A DNA stretch of 64,000 nucleotides from Phragmites australis (lineage: Eukaryota > Streptophyta > Magnoliopsida > Poales > Poaceae). The notes under the pieces are model-generated. The model was not told the DNA's origin. It made no database searches and saw nothing but the letters and a program-made list of their open reading frames with translations. Positions 11,029 to 23,024 of the stretch are shown here, piece by piece; the stretch's first letter is position 1; every line of letters begins with the position of its first letter. The translations under genes were made by a program, and so were the position numbers. The DNA lies in NCBI RefSeq assembly GCF_958298935.1, contig NC_084923.1, positions 1,428,501 to 1,492,500 of the forward strand. The letters run 5' to 3'.

Positions 11029-11779
11029 ATGTGCAATTTTTTTTTACATATGCCAAAGAACTTGTAGTTTTTTTAAAAAAGTTTACTCTATCTTTTACTT
11101 ATGATCACAACCTTTATTTTGCGACCAGGTTGAAGCAGCCTCCATCTACTGTCGATACGCTTAGACAATAGTTTTATTTTGTTCCTGCATATTACAAGGT
11201 CAGTTCTTGTACCTCTTATTTGGTCCACCCGTTATGGTAGTGCGGGGCTGTGCCGGGTCGTAAGCGGGTCGGACGGTCTGATCGTATGTGTAGCGGGGCT
11301 CGTTCAGTAACATGTCTTGTGTGAATTCTTTGAACTTTCTCTAATACATTTAATAAGCAGTTATGAAAAATAATAGCTGCCATGAAGCTATTGGATTGCA
11401 CTGAATTCTATATTGTCTACCATCACAGCAGAGCACCTTTTCCCGTCATTTTCTCTGATCTACTTTTTGTTATGTGCATTTTAGGATTGTTATCTTGTTC
11501 ATGTTTTGAACGAGATGCGAGAGAGCATGGTCATGATCTTTGTGCGCACCTGTGAAATCGACAAGGCTCTTGCTCTCATGCTAAGGAATCTTTGTCTTAA
11601 CGCTATGTCTATCAGTGACCTAATGAGTCAGGTTTGCTTTCTTTGACTTAGATGCCAGGCATAGGAAAAAATTATATGTTTCTGTTTTTCAGTTAGTTAA
11701 TACTTATGCGAGAAGGAAGTCTTGTTTATTTATTATCTTTAATAATATTTTCAAATCATATTATTTTTGTTTATTTTTA

Positions 11780-12112
11780 GAGTAACATTTAAAAATCTAT
11801 AACTATTTCGACACATATTGTAAAAAATTATAACTTTTAGTGCTCATTTTAAAAACATACAACTATTTTAACATATGTTGTAAAAAAACTACAAATTTTT
11901 CACTATAAACCTATTTGTCATCCTCAACAACAGATGAGCCTACGATTAATTCTCCAATTAAATGTCATAGAGGTTGACAGGTAGGTCCACGGTGACAAAA
12001 TTATAATTTTTACAACATGTGTCGGGATAATTGTAGGTTTTGAAATGTGCACGAAAAATTATAGTTTTCTACAATATATGTCAAAATAGTTATATATTCT
12101 TAAAATTTACTC
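11780..12112. mobile_element. Mutator-like MITE (333 bp) with long inverted repeats and perfect 9-bp target duplication
   Basis: The first roughly 85 bp are the inverted complement of the last 85 bp: GAGTAACATTTAAAAATCTA at the left, and GAGTAAATTTTAAGAATATA when the right end is reversed. The element is flanked by identical 9-mers TTATTTTTA at 11771-11779 and 12113-12121. Long terminal inverted repeats and a 9-bp duplication are diagnostic of Mutator-like transposons. There is no ORF. It lies just 3' of the last helicase pseudo-exon. Confidence 0.85.
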
Positions 12113-12121
12113 TTATTTTTA

Positions 12122-12637
12122 TTATATGTCAATATAATCTTTAGGTTCATCTTTGTGTCAATGTGTATACGTCTACGGGAAATACCTAGCAAAAAACTAG
12201 CATCTTGGCGATAGCATTTAAACCATTTTGTTTTGGATACAAAATCAACATTAAAAAGTACCATAAGATTTAGAAGATAGTGAGCTTTACATCACCTTTA
12301 AAATATCAGGTATAGACTCAAAACAAGGCAAAAAGAAGAAAAAGTAAGAGGTTTGCTTTGAAGACATTGGAAACTGTATAATACTGCTCTGCTAGACCAA
12401 TTGTGCTATGACTGGTGCAAAAAGAACTGTAATACCCCTTCACAGATGTGATATATAATAAGAATTTCGCAAGAAAATCTTGAAGCTCTACACCAAATAG
12501 TTGGATTGGTGAACAGGACTATAAGAAACTGACACCAGAAGGGAACTCCAAATAGGCACAGCGAATTGACGAACAAAAAGGAAAGCATTCTACAGATGCC
12601 CATTGGTAAGATGATCTGCGGGTGCCAGTAAAACAGA
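12122..12637. other. 3' flank of the L11 gene
   Basis: AT-rich sequence with no coding or repeat signature that I recognise. Its right part must include the 3' untranslated region of the minus-strand L11 gene. No single clear poly(A) signal could be selected. Confidence 0.4.
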
Positions 12638-14147
12638 CTACAAGAGGACTTTTTCCTTCTTCTCAAGGATTGGAGGATCAACGTCTATGCCCATGTTAGC
12701 GGCAGTGCCAGCGATGATCCTCATAGCGGAGTCGATGCTCTTGCAGTTCAAGTCCGGCAACTTCTCCTGAGCTATTGCGCGTACCTGATCTGCTGTTACT
12801 TTTCCAACCTTTTCTCGCTGTGGCTCTTTTGAACCTTTTTCGATACCTAACAATCAGGATTGAGAAAATGAGGTAAGAAAATCTTAAATGAAAATAGAAT
12901 ATATGCACAGACAAAGATGGCTGGTTGTCAGCCACAAGTTTCTTATGTTAGCACATGCATTTTGCAGGCACTGATGCGTTCATTCTTGGCATTCCAAAGT
13001 TCATGGACATACAAACATGCAAACAAAATTTATGTGTTCGGAGTCCATGCAACTTATTTCTCTATGCTGTATATCCAAATTAACGAACTTCAAAATAAAT
13101 TCATGAGATAAGGGAAATGGAAAGCTAGAGTTAAAACACAACGGGATAAAAAAACATGATCAAGTGTATACTGCAGATTGCTGCTCAATTGCTTGTCTGG
13201 GTTCCTAAAGAACCAAAGGTCTTGAATCATATAGAGTACTAGTACTTACTGTTACTAACACCCGCTAGTGAATCATTGTGCAACTGCCGACTAACTCCAA
13301 ACTAAATTGAGTTGCAAGTGCATTCACTGTTATTATATCAACATGTAACAAAACAATAATTGAGTTGCTGCATTTTGATGGACACAAAAAAAACCAACCA
13401 AGCATAATCCTTTTCCTTTATATCAAATTGCTTTTACAAATTGGGCAATTTGATGAATGTGCCGCATAACTATTAACAGATTCATGCTAATGTACAGGGT
13501 GCGCACCTGCAGCCTTGAGTAGCAGGACTGATGCCGGTGGGGTCTTCAAGATGAAGGTAAAGCTCTTATCCTACAAAATGCAAGGCAAAGACACAAGCAT
13601 TACGACAACTATTACACAATTAGAAATCGATGCTCAGGCAAACTCATAGTATAATGGACAGTGTCAAGTGTTAAGCTCACATCAAACACGGTGATCTCGA
13701 CGGGAATGATGTAGCCGGCTTTGTCGGCAGTCTTGGCATTGTACTCCTTGCAGAACGCCATGATGTTCACACCCTTGGCACCAAGCGCCGGGCCGACGGG
13801 CGGCGCCGGCGTCGCCTTGCCGGCCTCCAGGGCCAGCTTTATCAGGCCCACCACTGCAGGACAATTAAAGCACAAAGGTTTAGGCGCAAAAAACATCCTC
13901 TCTGATGTTTCAGGCCTGGAGACGACGACGAAGAGTACGGACCTTTCTTGGGCTTGCCTCCAGGCTTGGGGGGCGCCATGGCCCTGACAGCCAGCGTCCG
14001 CCGGGAGGGGCCGGCGGTGGGCGCGGGCGCCAGCGACCGGAGGAAAGAAGCGGGGGCGCCAAGAAACGGGGAGGAGAGCTTCTTTGTGGGGGCCTGGGAA
14101 GGGCGGCCATGGAGGGATAAGGATGTGGTGGCCATGGCTGTGTTCAT
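12638..14147 (-). CDS. Plastid 50S ribosomal protein L11 (nuclear-encoded)
   Basis: Four exons on the minus strand have GT-AG borders: 14147-13943, 13853-13681, 13570-13507 and 12846-12638, totalling 651 nt (216 aa). The first 50 or so residues form a Ser/Ala/Pro/Arg-rich plastid transit peptide; a second Met at 14135 ([10 protein letters not shown]) is an equally good start. Mature L11 follows, with the highly conserved [20 protein letters not shown] (N-terminal domain that binds release and elongation factors) and C-terminal [20 protein letters not shown], which binds the GTPase centre of 23S rRNA. L11 forms the base of the stalk and works in plastid translation. The length fits the family. 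It lies in tandem with PPL1, whose stop codon is 740 bp upstream of this start. Nothing is broken. Confidence 0.95.
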
Positions 14148-14887
14148 CGCGACGCGCTGCAGGCGAGGGCGAGAGAAAAGCAGCAGCGGGAAGGAGAAGA
14201 GTGCAGGAGTGTTCTCTGCTCTGCTCCCCTCCTATCTAATCCGCTCTTAGCTGCATTTCCCCAGTGATTCCGCCTTCTCTGAAGGAAAGCGTAGTCAACA
14301 AAAGGGTACGTTTGTGTTTAGAAAAGCGTTTTCTCGTGAGAGGGGTCTGCAAATGCAACCGCACTTCTTTGACGTATTTCCTCCTCCGTGTTTTGATGCA
14401 AAAGTTGGAAATGGCACGGCTGCACAGGAGAGAAACAGGCAGGAAGGATAAACAAACATGCCCGCAATGCTTGATGTACTTTTTTCTTCTCATCAGAGAC
14501 AGGGTACAGAACGTCTTCTTACAGCATCGCTGAATTAAACTGCCGGGAGCTTTTTAGCCAAATGCTGGCAGAACGCATGACAATTTCATACTTTAGGTTT
14601 TGACACAAACCGAAATTTTGGCTCTGAACATGAAGGATTAACCACGGATACGAATCTCCCACAGAAGAAGACTTTCTATTGCCTATTTGGTGACAAATTT
14701 ACACCTCAGAGGTCTAGACCTCCTTACTCCAAGGAGCACAGTAATATATATATACACACACACTCGAAACAAACGTTTCAAAAGAAAACAGATCAGTATA
14801 ATTCATATTCCCGACATTTACTATTAAACCTCTTTGCAGCTCCAAACGAATCAACAAAGAAAATCAGCACAACAACTCAGATATCCC
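14148..14887. promoter_or_regulatory. Intergenic region between PPL1 (3' end) and L11 (promoter side)
   Basis: This 740-bp space must hold the PPL1 3' untranslated region (right part) and the L11 promoter and leader (left part). The stretch at 14148-14230 is GC/purine-rich like a leader. No convincing TATA box was found, which is common for plastid ribosomal protein genes. A short CA/TA microsatellite lies at about 14742-14763. Confidence 0.45.
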
Positions 14888-17068
14888 TCATATTCTGTTT
14901 TCAATTCTGAAGGAATCAACAACTGTATGCAGCCTATCCTTCATTTTCTCCCATCTCCTCTCGTTTGCTCCAGTAGTCAATGTGTAAAATTTGCCTGCAG
15001 CATCCCATCCAGAATGAGAACATAATAGATGACGGTAACCAATCACAGCATTTAGCATAGTATTCAAGCACAATTTAGAGAGTACAAATCTGACAAAATA
15101 AGTTAATGGAAAGGACGGGTGAAATACTAATAAATGGACATCTTACTAAGCAAAAAAGATGTAGCATAGAAGTAAAGTACCATTAGCAATGGCAATTGCA
15201 CCAAGTGCATGTCTGGTGTAATTTGGAGCCTGAGCTGTGAACTCAAAAATGTAGTAAGCTCTCCCGTCAACCTCATTCTGAGAAATAGAGTGCGTCTTGT
15301 CAATTTAACAACATAAGACTACCAAAATATATCTTTCGCAGAAGAGAATAGCACGTCAAAATGTAGATTACAGAATATTTGATAACTGATCAATTGATTC
15401 TATTACTCTAAAGGAAAAGTACTAGCTAGTTTAGAGAGATTTGTAACGGTGGTACCTTTTGTCAGATTAGCACCTACACTTTACTAACTAATCTTTCATA
15501 CTTTTCCTATAGCATACAAGTACCGTCCGAGACTTGAAAATCAGGTATCAAATTTCCACGCGGGTGCACTAAACTGAAAGTAGAGGTGGTAAGCTGCCGC
15601 TACTTTTCAATGTGTAGGTAGATATTTGCAAGAATTCTAATGCATGATATACTCTTCAATTTCCTCGGTAGTTTATATGGATTTTGGTATGCAGCTAGGT
15701 CCATCTTTCTCCAGGTAGTATCTCTGCAAGACTTGTTGGCTTGTTACAAAACATTACCACGTATTGGCACTGAGCATGAGAGAGTTTCCAACAAATATGT
15801 TTCCATAATTCTGTTGGTTCATCCGCCTTTGCATTACACAAAAAATGTAGAACGGATCGATTTTACTCGTTTACTTCAGATGCTATTTTCAAAGAAAGGC
15901 GGCATATCCTATTGGCTGAACGTTATAAAAAACTCGAGTTCAGCACGACTGGCTTCAGTCTTTTCTAAATTATGTGCCTGTTTCTAATAATCATGTAATG
16001 TCACAAAGAATAAGTCAGTAGTAAGTTTAAATGTCTGTTAGATCTCGCATGATGAATAGGAAGGAAGGCACACCTCTTTTGCCTCAATTAACTTTGTCTT
16101 TTGAGATGGCGGAGCTAAAACTTTTTTTATCAAAGCCTCGGCAACCTGGAGAAGACAGCATAACTGATCAAAATGGGACCTTCTTCCCTGCATAACTAGA
16201 TGCATTAACCCGGTTCATCTTTTGAGAAGAGTAAACCTTATCCGGGGGACCAAGCTCACGGATATCCTGCTTGCTGGTGGAAATAGTGTTGATGCTCACA
16301 CTCTCCAGAGGCTCTATTACATCTTTGTACACCTTATCTTGCCCTTGCACGGCCACTTCCTGGATAATCATCAACCTCAGATTACCATAAATAGCTTGTG
16401 CAATCCAAATCAGCTAACCTGAACTGTGTTTCTGATCAGGTAAAGTACATAAACTGTATCGCACCTGCCATCCGAATGGGTAGAGGAAGGAGTAGCCAAC
16501 CTTCTTGTCGGTGACAGGCAGGAACCCTTTCTTAGCCTCTGCTGCGACTATACCAGATCAGAATCGCATTCAAAGGCAGTTTGTGATCAGAATCGTATTC
16601 AGAGGCCATTCACAATGCAAGTTTGATTCCTTGTGCGCTGCAAGGTGCGCACTTCTGCAGAATGGAGTGCCAGCATTATAAATTGATAGTAGTAAATGCA
16701 AAGAGCAACTCACATGCTGCCGGATTAGGCCGAGACAGAAACGCCGCGGCCGCGGCGGCCCCCGCCACAAGCACCTGTCGCCGCCTGGAGCCTTCCTCTT
16801 CTGCGCCAGGCCACACAAACGTCACTAGAGCGAGACACTCGAAAGGGGTGATACAGCTCGAGCGGGAGCAACCGTCGGGTCAGGAGGACCAAGTTAGCGG
16901 ATACCAACCGTTGTTGTGCTGCCGCGGCGGGCTGCAGGCGGCGCCCAAGGGCCTGACGGCGCAATGCCGCTTGCGAAGCGACGGGGCCCTGGGACGGCGA
17001 GCTGCGGCGGCAGGGGAGGAGGCGCGGCGAGAGAACTGGAGGGAGGCGGCGGGCACGGCGGTGGCCAT
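14888..17068 (-). CDS. PsbP-like protein 1 (thylakoid lumen, photosystem II repair)
   Basis: Seven exons fit with GT-AG borders and unbroken phase: 17068-16909, 16800-16714, 16547-16465, 16359-16237, 16145-16074, 15277-15181 and 14994-14888, in all 729 nt (242 aa). Residues 1-53 are an Arg/Ala/Ser-rich plastid transit peptide. Exon 2 supplies a lumen-targeting signal with twin arginines, a hydrophobic core and an Ala cleavage region (RRRQVLVAGAAAAAAFLSRP). The PsbP domain follows: GFLPVTDKKVGYSFLYPFGW, then IYTL-type strands, ending in the family signature FYTLTTGANERRWEKMKDRL. Arabidopsis PPL1 (about 230 aa) is needed for repair of photodamaged photosystem II; that role is inferred here by homology. 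A paralogous PsbP-like protein is less likely given the C-terminal signature. Confidence 0.93.
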
Positions 17069-18022
17069 GGGAGCGGGAGCTGCGCGTCGACGAGGATGAT
17101 GCCGGATGGAAGGCAACGAGGCGACCAAGCTTGCGGACTCCGTGCGCCGAGTAGGATTTCGCTTCGTTTCTGGTCCACACGAGGACGCGACGCGAGCCGA
17201 GCCGAGCCGAGCGATGCGCGCGGTGGGCACACGGGGTTGGACCTTGACAAGCACGAATGGGCATCGGCTCGGCTCGGCCCGTATCTGCCCCGCGGCTGAT
17301 TGACTGCTCCATTGTAATTTACTGGAGCGTCTGTATGTTATAACAAAAATATAAAATTAGATATGATAATATTGAACATAAAAATCAAGTATAAAGATGT
17401 GAATTCGTTATAAGAACATCTCCAAATAAATACGTTGGGAGGATGGCATAGTTTGTTTTTAAATAGGATTCATAAAAGAGAAAAAGATTATTTACTAAAT
17501 TTTTTCTTAATTTTTTTATTTGCTTTATTAGTAAAACAGATTTTATATCTGTAGTCGATAACGAGACGGGAAGGTTAGAGGCTGAGAGTGAATGATAAAA
17601 TTAGATAAATTATTTAAATTTTAAGAGATCAAATCAACTCAACTCGTGTTTTATATAATAGAAATAAACACTTTTTTTGCGATTTTATAAACACCCATCG
17701 CTTCGATCGCCTATCAAATTTGTTCATCTACTGCAACTGAGTAACCAATTCGCGATGCAAAGTCGACCTCCGTGGTTTCTTTGATTCTTTCTGCTGAAGT
17801 CCGAACAAACTGTCGACACCAAGAACGACCGGCAGACATTGTCCAGCTGTAGGAGTGCTGAATTCCTGAGATCAGTTGAGCGATTGGCTGTGGAGGGAAG
17901 CTGATGAGGGGTTGCTGATTGCGACTGAGTTGACAATTCTCGATTAACAAACTAGACGGTACAGATGTAAACCGCACAACAAGGCAAAACAGAAGGCGTG
18001 CGGTATTATGTAGGTGCTGCTG
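17069..18022. other. Promoter side of PPL1 and 3' flank of the dioxygenase gene
   Basis: The part next to the PPL1 start (17069-17300) is GC-rich and gives many long shadow ORFs; it is probably leader and core promoter. From 17320 to 17700 the sequence is AT-rich with phrases typical of grass MITEs (AACATCTCCAAATAAATACG), but no inverted ends were established. The remainder to 18022 includes the dioxygenase 3' untranslated region. Confidence 0.4.
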
Positions 18023-21000
18023 CTAGGTTCTGAAGAGCTCCAGGCAGTGCTCTTGGTCCAGGTTCCTGCTCCAGAACTTCTTGTAGTACTCGGCGTAGGT
18101 GTAGTCCCTGTAGACGGCCGGCGAGTCCTCGCTGATGAGCTTCGCGGCGGGGCCGATGCGCACGTCGTTGCACGGGCACAGGAACGACGCCACGGACATC
18201 CTTGCTCTGTCGGAGTTGACGACGGCGCGGTGCCAAACGCTCTTGTACCTGCCGTTACTCAGTGCCTGCAACGGAAATATTCAATTAAAAGTCCTGCTAG
18301 TGCATTAAGAGGAGCTAGTACCTGACAGCCTGAAATATGCTTTGATTTTGTATACTAGCACACGGATTATTGTCTTGTTCCACATGAAATGGTTCAACTA
18401 ACTATTGGGCTGTTCATCCCCCGTCCCGCACCCCTGGTCTCCTGAAGACCGCGCTCTTAGGTGTAGCGCCGTAAAAAAAAGTGCTCGTCTTATGTGCATG
18501 CAGGCTTGCTGAAGCAGATCCAACCATATTTTACTGCACTTCTGCTACCTAACTTGGTCGCTTGCCTAAAGAATCTCAAGAGGATCCTGTACGCATAACA
18601 ATGCTAAAACTGATCTTGGTTAGATGTTCTGCAATTTACTAATCAAGTAATCAAGTAAATATACTATTGGACTCTCAGGCCCTCTGCTATTGTAGTGTAC
18701 TGTAGCAGTGGGCTTATGGTATTAGTTAATATGTGTATATATACATATACATACACATACATATCTAATTTTCATTTTTTAGGAAATTTCAGGAAAATGT
18801 TGAAATAAAATATTAGTTATATTAATAAATTGGCTGAAAAAAATCTAAAATGCACAGAAAAATATCTAAAACTCAAAAAAAATATGAAATATTTTTTTAG
18901 TTAGTATTACTTTCATCTGCATATTAAAACTATGTGCATACATAAAAGTACTACTATTTTCTCTATAATTAGTTGAATGTGTTAAATACTGATAAATTCA
19001 TAAATAAATATTGAAATGCACAAAATTTATGAACCTAACTTTTTTAATCTTCTTTTATCATACTCTAAAATAAAAACGGACGCGACACTAAGTAGATACA
19101 TATGCAATTGCATTTCACTGATCACTTTACTTGACTTCGGCAAGATTCAGTACAAGTTGCTGAAAGATAACTGTGCATCACCTGCAGCTGGTCCCCAATA
19201 TTGATGACCAGCGCGTTGGGCTGTGGGTTCACCGCGATCCACCTGCCTTCCTTCAGGACCTGCAGGCCGGCCACCTGCTGGTCCATGAGCAGGATGGTGA
19301 GCGCGTTGGGGTCCGTGTGCGCCGGGAGCCCGTACGTGAGCTCGGGCGCCGGGCACTTGGGGTAGAAGTTCACCGCCATGTGCTGCTCCTGCTCGCCCAG
19401 CGCCTTCTTGATGCAGTCTTCCTCCAGGCCCAGGCTCTCGGAGATCGCCGCGTAGAGCCTGAACCCGAGCTCCCGGACTTCTCTGCAGTACGTGCTGACG
19501 ATCTCCCTGCGGCAAGGTTAACACAAACTGTGGCTGGTTAATTACCTGATCATCATAAAACTCCAACGAGCTTATGTTTTTTTGCCAAGCTCCTAATAAA
19601 GTGTAAATCCACAGCCCCCTCCAAGCCGCAAGAGGGGCCTACGCAATCGGCACTGGTGGATTGTGTTCCCAGCACTCACCATATGGCCACCTCATCGTTT
19701 TTGTTGCTGTGATTTTCATGTGATTGGGTGCATGGCCACATGTGCTTTTCTGGTAGTGAAAGTGCGGCTCTCGTTGCGTTGTCCCGTAGCCACCTTTTTC
19801 TGTTCCTCTGATGCCCATGCTAAAAATTGCCTCTTTAGAAGCAGGAAAGGCCGTGGCTGGTCACGCACTCGCACTGGCATCAGTTCTTGCTTTCACACCA
19901 GCGACTACGTATAAGTGGCGTGGTTGTCTCTTGGACCACTGCCATTCCCCCCTTCCTTATTTCTGTCACTGGAGCTTATCTTTTTCTGAGAGCAGGAGCT
20001 CTGTCTGTCCTAGAAAGGGTTTAAAATGGAGTGCCCTGCATCTCCAGCACATGGTAGAGCCGTTCAAGGCACACATGGTAGTTTGTCATTTTCAAATTTC
20101 CCTTGAGACACTGGTCATTGCTTCAGTGGTCAGTCTCATGAGGAAAGGAAAGGGAAATGGTTCCTTTCTCTCTCTCTCTGTAGTTGAAGCTTGAAGTGTC
20201 TTAGGTGTTGTTTGTTTTTTGTTTTTTTTTTTGCTTCTGCTGATGTAGAAGTTAGAATAAATAGGAATTTAAAGAAATAAAAGCCTACTTCTAAGCAAAA
20301 TGAACTCAGTGCTGAGAAGCTAAAAATTTATTATAAAAACTAACAATCTATTTTTAAACAAACCAAAAGCACAATTTTTTTTAACAAAATCTAAAAACAG
20401 AAACTCAAACAAACACGCTCTTAATTTCTCTCTCTCAACTATTACTTAAGGAGGAATTAGATGGATTTTTTTAATCAAGGAAATATCTCGGTGGTGAGGG
20501 TGTACAGCCCCACGTCCCTCTGTTATAAAAAATTTTAGCATCAATAATTTTGCTTTGGTGCCTGTACTTAGCGATTAAAAGTCTGCTTTTTCCAAGGAAA
20601 AATAATGCTGAAGGCCTGAAACATGTGGGTGCAGAACCCCATATTAACTAACCATTGTGAACTAAGCAAATAATTTTTCTTTCAGTCCTAGAGGAAGATC
20701 CAACGAGCAACAGATAAATAATGCAAGCAAGAAATGGGTACTGAGCTTGATGCTGGGTACCTGAAGGAGGGTGGATTGGTCGGCCAGTCGGGGACGTACT
20801 GCTCCAGCGGGTGGCAGTGCAGGCGGAGGTAGTCACGCCAGTTGTGCACGGTCTCCTTGCGCACGTTGAAACTCGTGGACAGCCTTATCTTCTTGGCCGG
20901 GTCGTCGGAGTAGAGCTTGGCCTTCTCCTCCGCCGGCAGGCGGAAGAACTCGTACGCCACCGCCAGCGTCGCCAGCATCAGCTCCACCGGTACCCCGTGG

Positions 21001-21203
21001 TTCAGCACCTGGAAGAAGCCGTGGGTGCGGCAGGCTTCGCCGATCTGGGCGATGACCGCGGCGCGGTCGGGGTCGGCGAGGTCGACGACCGGGATGTGCG
21101 CGTCGGCGACGACCTCGTCCAGGCGCGGGCGCTGCGTCTCCGACCGGACGTAGCTTTCCGGCAGACTTTCGTGCTCGGCCGTGGAGATGAGCTGGTCCGC
21201 CAT
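18023..21203 (-). CDS. DMR6-like 2-oxoglutarate/Fe(II)-dependent dioxygenase
   Basis: Three exons, 21203-20761, 19506-19182 and 18265-18023, give 1011 nt (336 aa) with consistent phase and GT-AG borders. The N-terminal DIOX_N domain holds IPVVDLADPDRAAV and HGFFQVLNHGVP. The jelly-roll core has the iron ligands His211 and Asp213 (GLPAHTDPNALTILLMDQ) and His268 (SVWHRAVVNS), plus the 2-oxoglutarate-binding Arg278-x-Ser280. The ending FWSRNLDQEHCLELFRT is characteristic of the DMR6/DLO group, which includes salicylate 5-hydroxylases and flavanone/flavone dioxygenases. In rice the close relative is annotated as flavanone 3-hydroxylase-like. The exact substrate cannot be told from sequence. The start MADQLIST matches relatives; an in-frame ATG at 21251 would add 16 residues. 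A TATA-like box lies about 100 bp upstream. Confidence 0.93.
20205..20425. mobile_element. hAT-like MITE in dioxygenase intron 1 (tentative)
   Basis: One end has GGTGTTGTTTGTTTTTTG and the other has CAAACAAACACGCTCTTA, imperfect inverted repeats of the kind found in grass hAT MITEs. The interior is A/T-rich. An 8-bp target duplication could not be found, so the boundaries are approximate. Confidence 0.4.
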
Positions 21204-21301
21204 GCCCGCCACTGGATCAGAAACGTAACGGACAGCGCCCACTTCACTCAAGCTATGCGATGCCGGTGCGCTCCATGTGTATCCTGCAATGGCTTACTCC
21301 T

Positions 21302-21311
21302 GCATAAATAG
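21302..21311 (-). promoter_or_regulatory. TATA-like box of the dioxygenase gene
   Basis: On the minus strand the sequence reads CTATTTATGC about 100 bp upstream of the chosen start codon, giving a leader of roughly 60-70 nt if initiation occurs 30 bp downstream. That would place the alternative ATG at 21251 within or just upstream of the transcript start, which favours the start at 21203. Confidence 0.5.
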
Positions 21312-22390
21312 TCGAGATGTCATGACTCACGATGGCTCATGGCGCTTCGAACATGAGGAGCGGGCCCCGACCACCAGCCGCAAAACCGCGGGGCCGCGTC
21401 GAGATTTGTGTAGCGATCACGCGCTCTGTTGACCGGGCGGGCGGGCGGTCGTCAGCGGGAGGAAACGGGGTGACATCACGCCGGTGACGGCAGCGCGGTT
21501 GGCCGGCTGGCTCCTCTTCACCGCCACTGTTGGCGTGTGAGCCGACGGAGGAGATCAAGTTGCCATGGCAAAAATCCGTGGAGATCTTATACGGATTTCA
21601 GGTGAGCCAGGGCAGTCAATTCGAGTGTCCTGAACTTTGGTGGGGATCGAATCCAACAGACAGTGAGACAGAGGTGGTCGGGGGAGTGAAGTAAGATCCC
21701 CGGTCTCTCTTCTGTGGGTAAGGCCTTTGGAAAATCAATGGTCAAATGCTTTACAGGGAAGGCCATGTTGGCCCTAAGTGACAAGTGAAAAAGATTCGAG
21801 GGAGTGCTCAGCTTGGACCAGTTCTTCATTTTATTACAGAGAATAACTACAAGTCAGCAGCTCATAGTTTTCGATGCTTACAAGTTACAATGTTCAAATT
21901 GGTCATCAGGTCTATTTATTTTTGTAGAATTTTCCTCTTCTCTGGAAGCCGTCGGGAGAGTTTTCCCTCTGTCAAAGCGGCTGCTTTGAACGTTTGTGTT
22001 CAATCAGTCTCCCCGTTGGCTGGAACCTTCGCCCTAAACCAAACACTGCTTAGACTGCATACATTTCCTGCTTCCTGCAGTCAAAGGAGTAGCCATCGAC
22101 ACTGACATGTCCAACAGAGAAGGAATCAAATTTAGCAACTTACGAACGTCTGATGACTTGGTCAGAAGTCAGAACTCAAATCCCATGGTCAGTCGCTTGT
22201 GTGGTTATTTTGCGAGGTCGAGGCTACTAACAACGGTCAGATTTCACCAACCGCATTTCTAGCCTCAAAATGACCTGGAGGGCACTACTTGCTTGCAAAA
22301 TCGATGGGCCACGAGCAAACAGCCAAATGAAGAACCGCACAAAGACAAGATGGAGTCACCATAGATTCGCGTTTTCCTTTTCACCGCACC
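21312..22390. other. Upstream flank of the dioxygenase gene
   Basis: Mixed-composition DNA, GC-rich at 21340-21580, then AT-richer. Only short chance ORFs are seen. Part of it is likely promoter of the minus-strand dioxygenase gene. I recognise no transposon ends here. Confidence 0.35.
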
Positions 22391-23024
22391 GAGTGAACGC
22401 GTCCACAAAATGGCTGCTCGCCTGCGTCTCAGTCTTTGCAAACGTATGCGCTAGTCGACAGACGACAGGAGTAGGACGATCCAAAAGATGAAAGCGTCTT
22501 CTTTTTCTCCCGTTTTAACCTTTCGGTTTGATGCGCCTACCCCGCGATATCTCCTAGACCTAGAGTTAGTGTACATATGACGGCTGATAACAAACAGGCA
22601 CAGGCAAAACGTGCGATAACACAAAGCTAAGGCCACTCCTAATGCTGTCTTTTGATATTAATTATGTGTTCATCTAAATAAAAAGATGATGCAATCAATA
22701 ATTTAAAGATAAGAAAAAATTTATTTTTTACGAAAGAAATTAATTTTCGAATCATCCTAGAGGACTGAGACAGTAAATTTTCTGAGAGTCTTATAAAGAC
22801 TAACATCACTGAGTGAACGCGTCCACAAAATGGCTGCGCGACTGCCTCTCAGTCGTTGCAAACGTATGCACTAATCGACCGACAACAGGAGTAGGCCGAT
22901 CGGCCAAGATGACAGCGTCTTCTCTGTCTTTCTTCTCTTTTTGACCTTTTGGTTTGATGCGCCTACCTCGCGATATCTCCTAGACATATAGTTACTGTAC
23001 ATACACCGGCTAATAACACACAGG

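Larger units (their letters stand above)
6569..11631 (+). pseudogene. DEAD-box RNA helicase pseudogene (RH10/DDX47-Rrp3 type), four exons
   Basis: Four exon-like blocks in correct order have AG acceptors and GT donors. They are 6569-6691 (VLDEADKLLNVEFEK, then ILKEIPKERRTF, the DEAD box and SAT region), 7081-7122 (VNKLQRACLRNPAK), 11129-11198 (VEAAS, then STVDTLRQ and FYFVPAYYK) and 11485-11631 (49 codons, [17 protein letters not shown] to LMSQ, start of the helicase C domain). The family functions in rRNA processing in the nucleolus. Exon 1 has an insertion after GAGAAAGAG and an extra T in the TTCC-T-run before the SAT motif. Exon 3 has a frameshift and a TAG after TLRQ. Motif I upstream and the C-terminal exons are not found. 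Intact splice sites show a segmental copy, not a processed one. The third intron (7123-11128) has been expanded by transposons. Confidence 0.85.

Noticed and set aside
15640..15987. 115-codon plus-strand ORF inside PPL1 intron 5
   Set aside because: No recognisable domain and located within an intron of an intact gene on the other strand; a chance ORF is most likely.
16725..17312. Long minus- and plus-strand ORFs of 118-195 codons near the PPL1 start
   Set aside because: They are shadow frames of GC-rich DNA around the first two PPL1 exons. Only the spliced frame continues into the PsbP domain.
19147..19566. ORFs overlapping the dioxygenase exon 2 in other frames
   Set aside because: Shadow frames; the exon frame with the HxD motif is clearly the real one.
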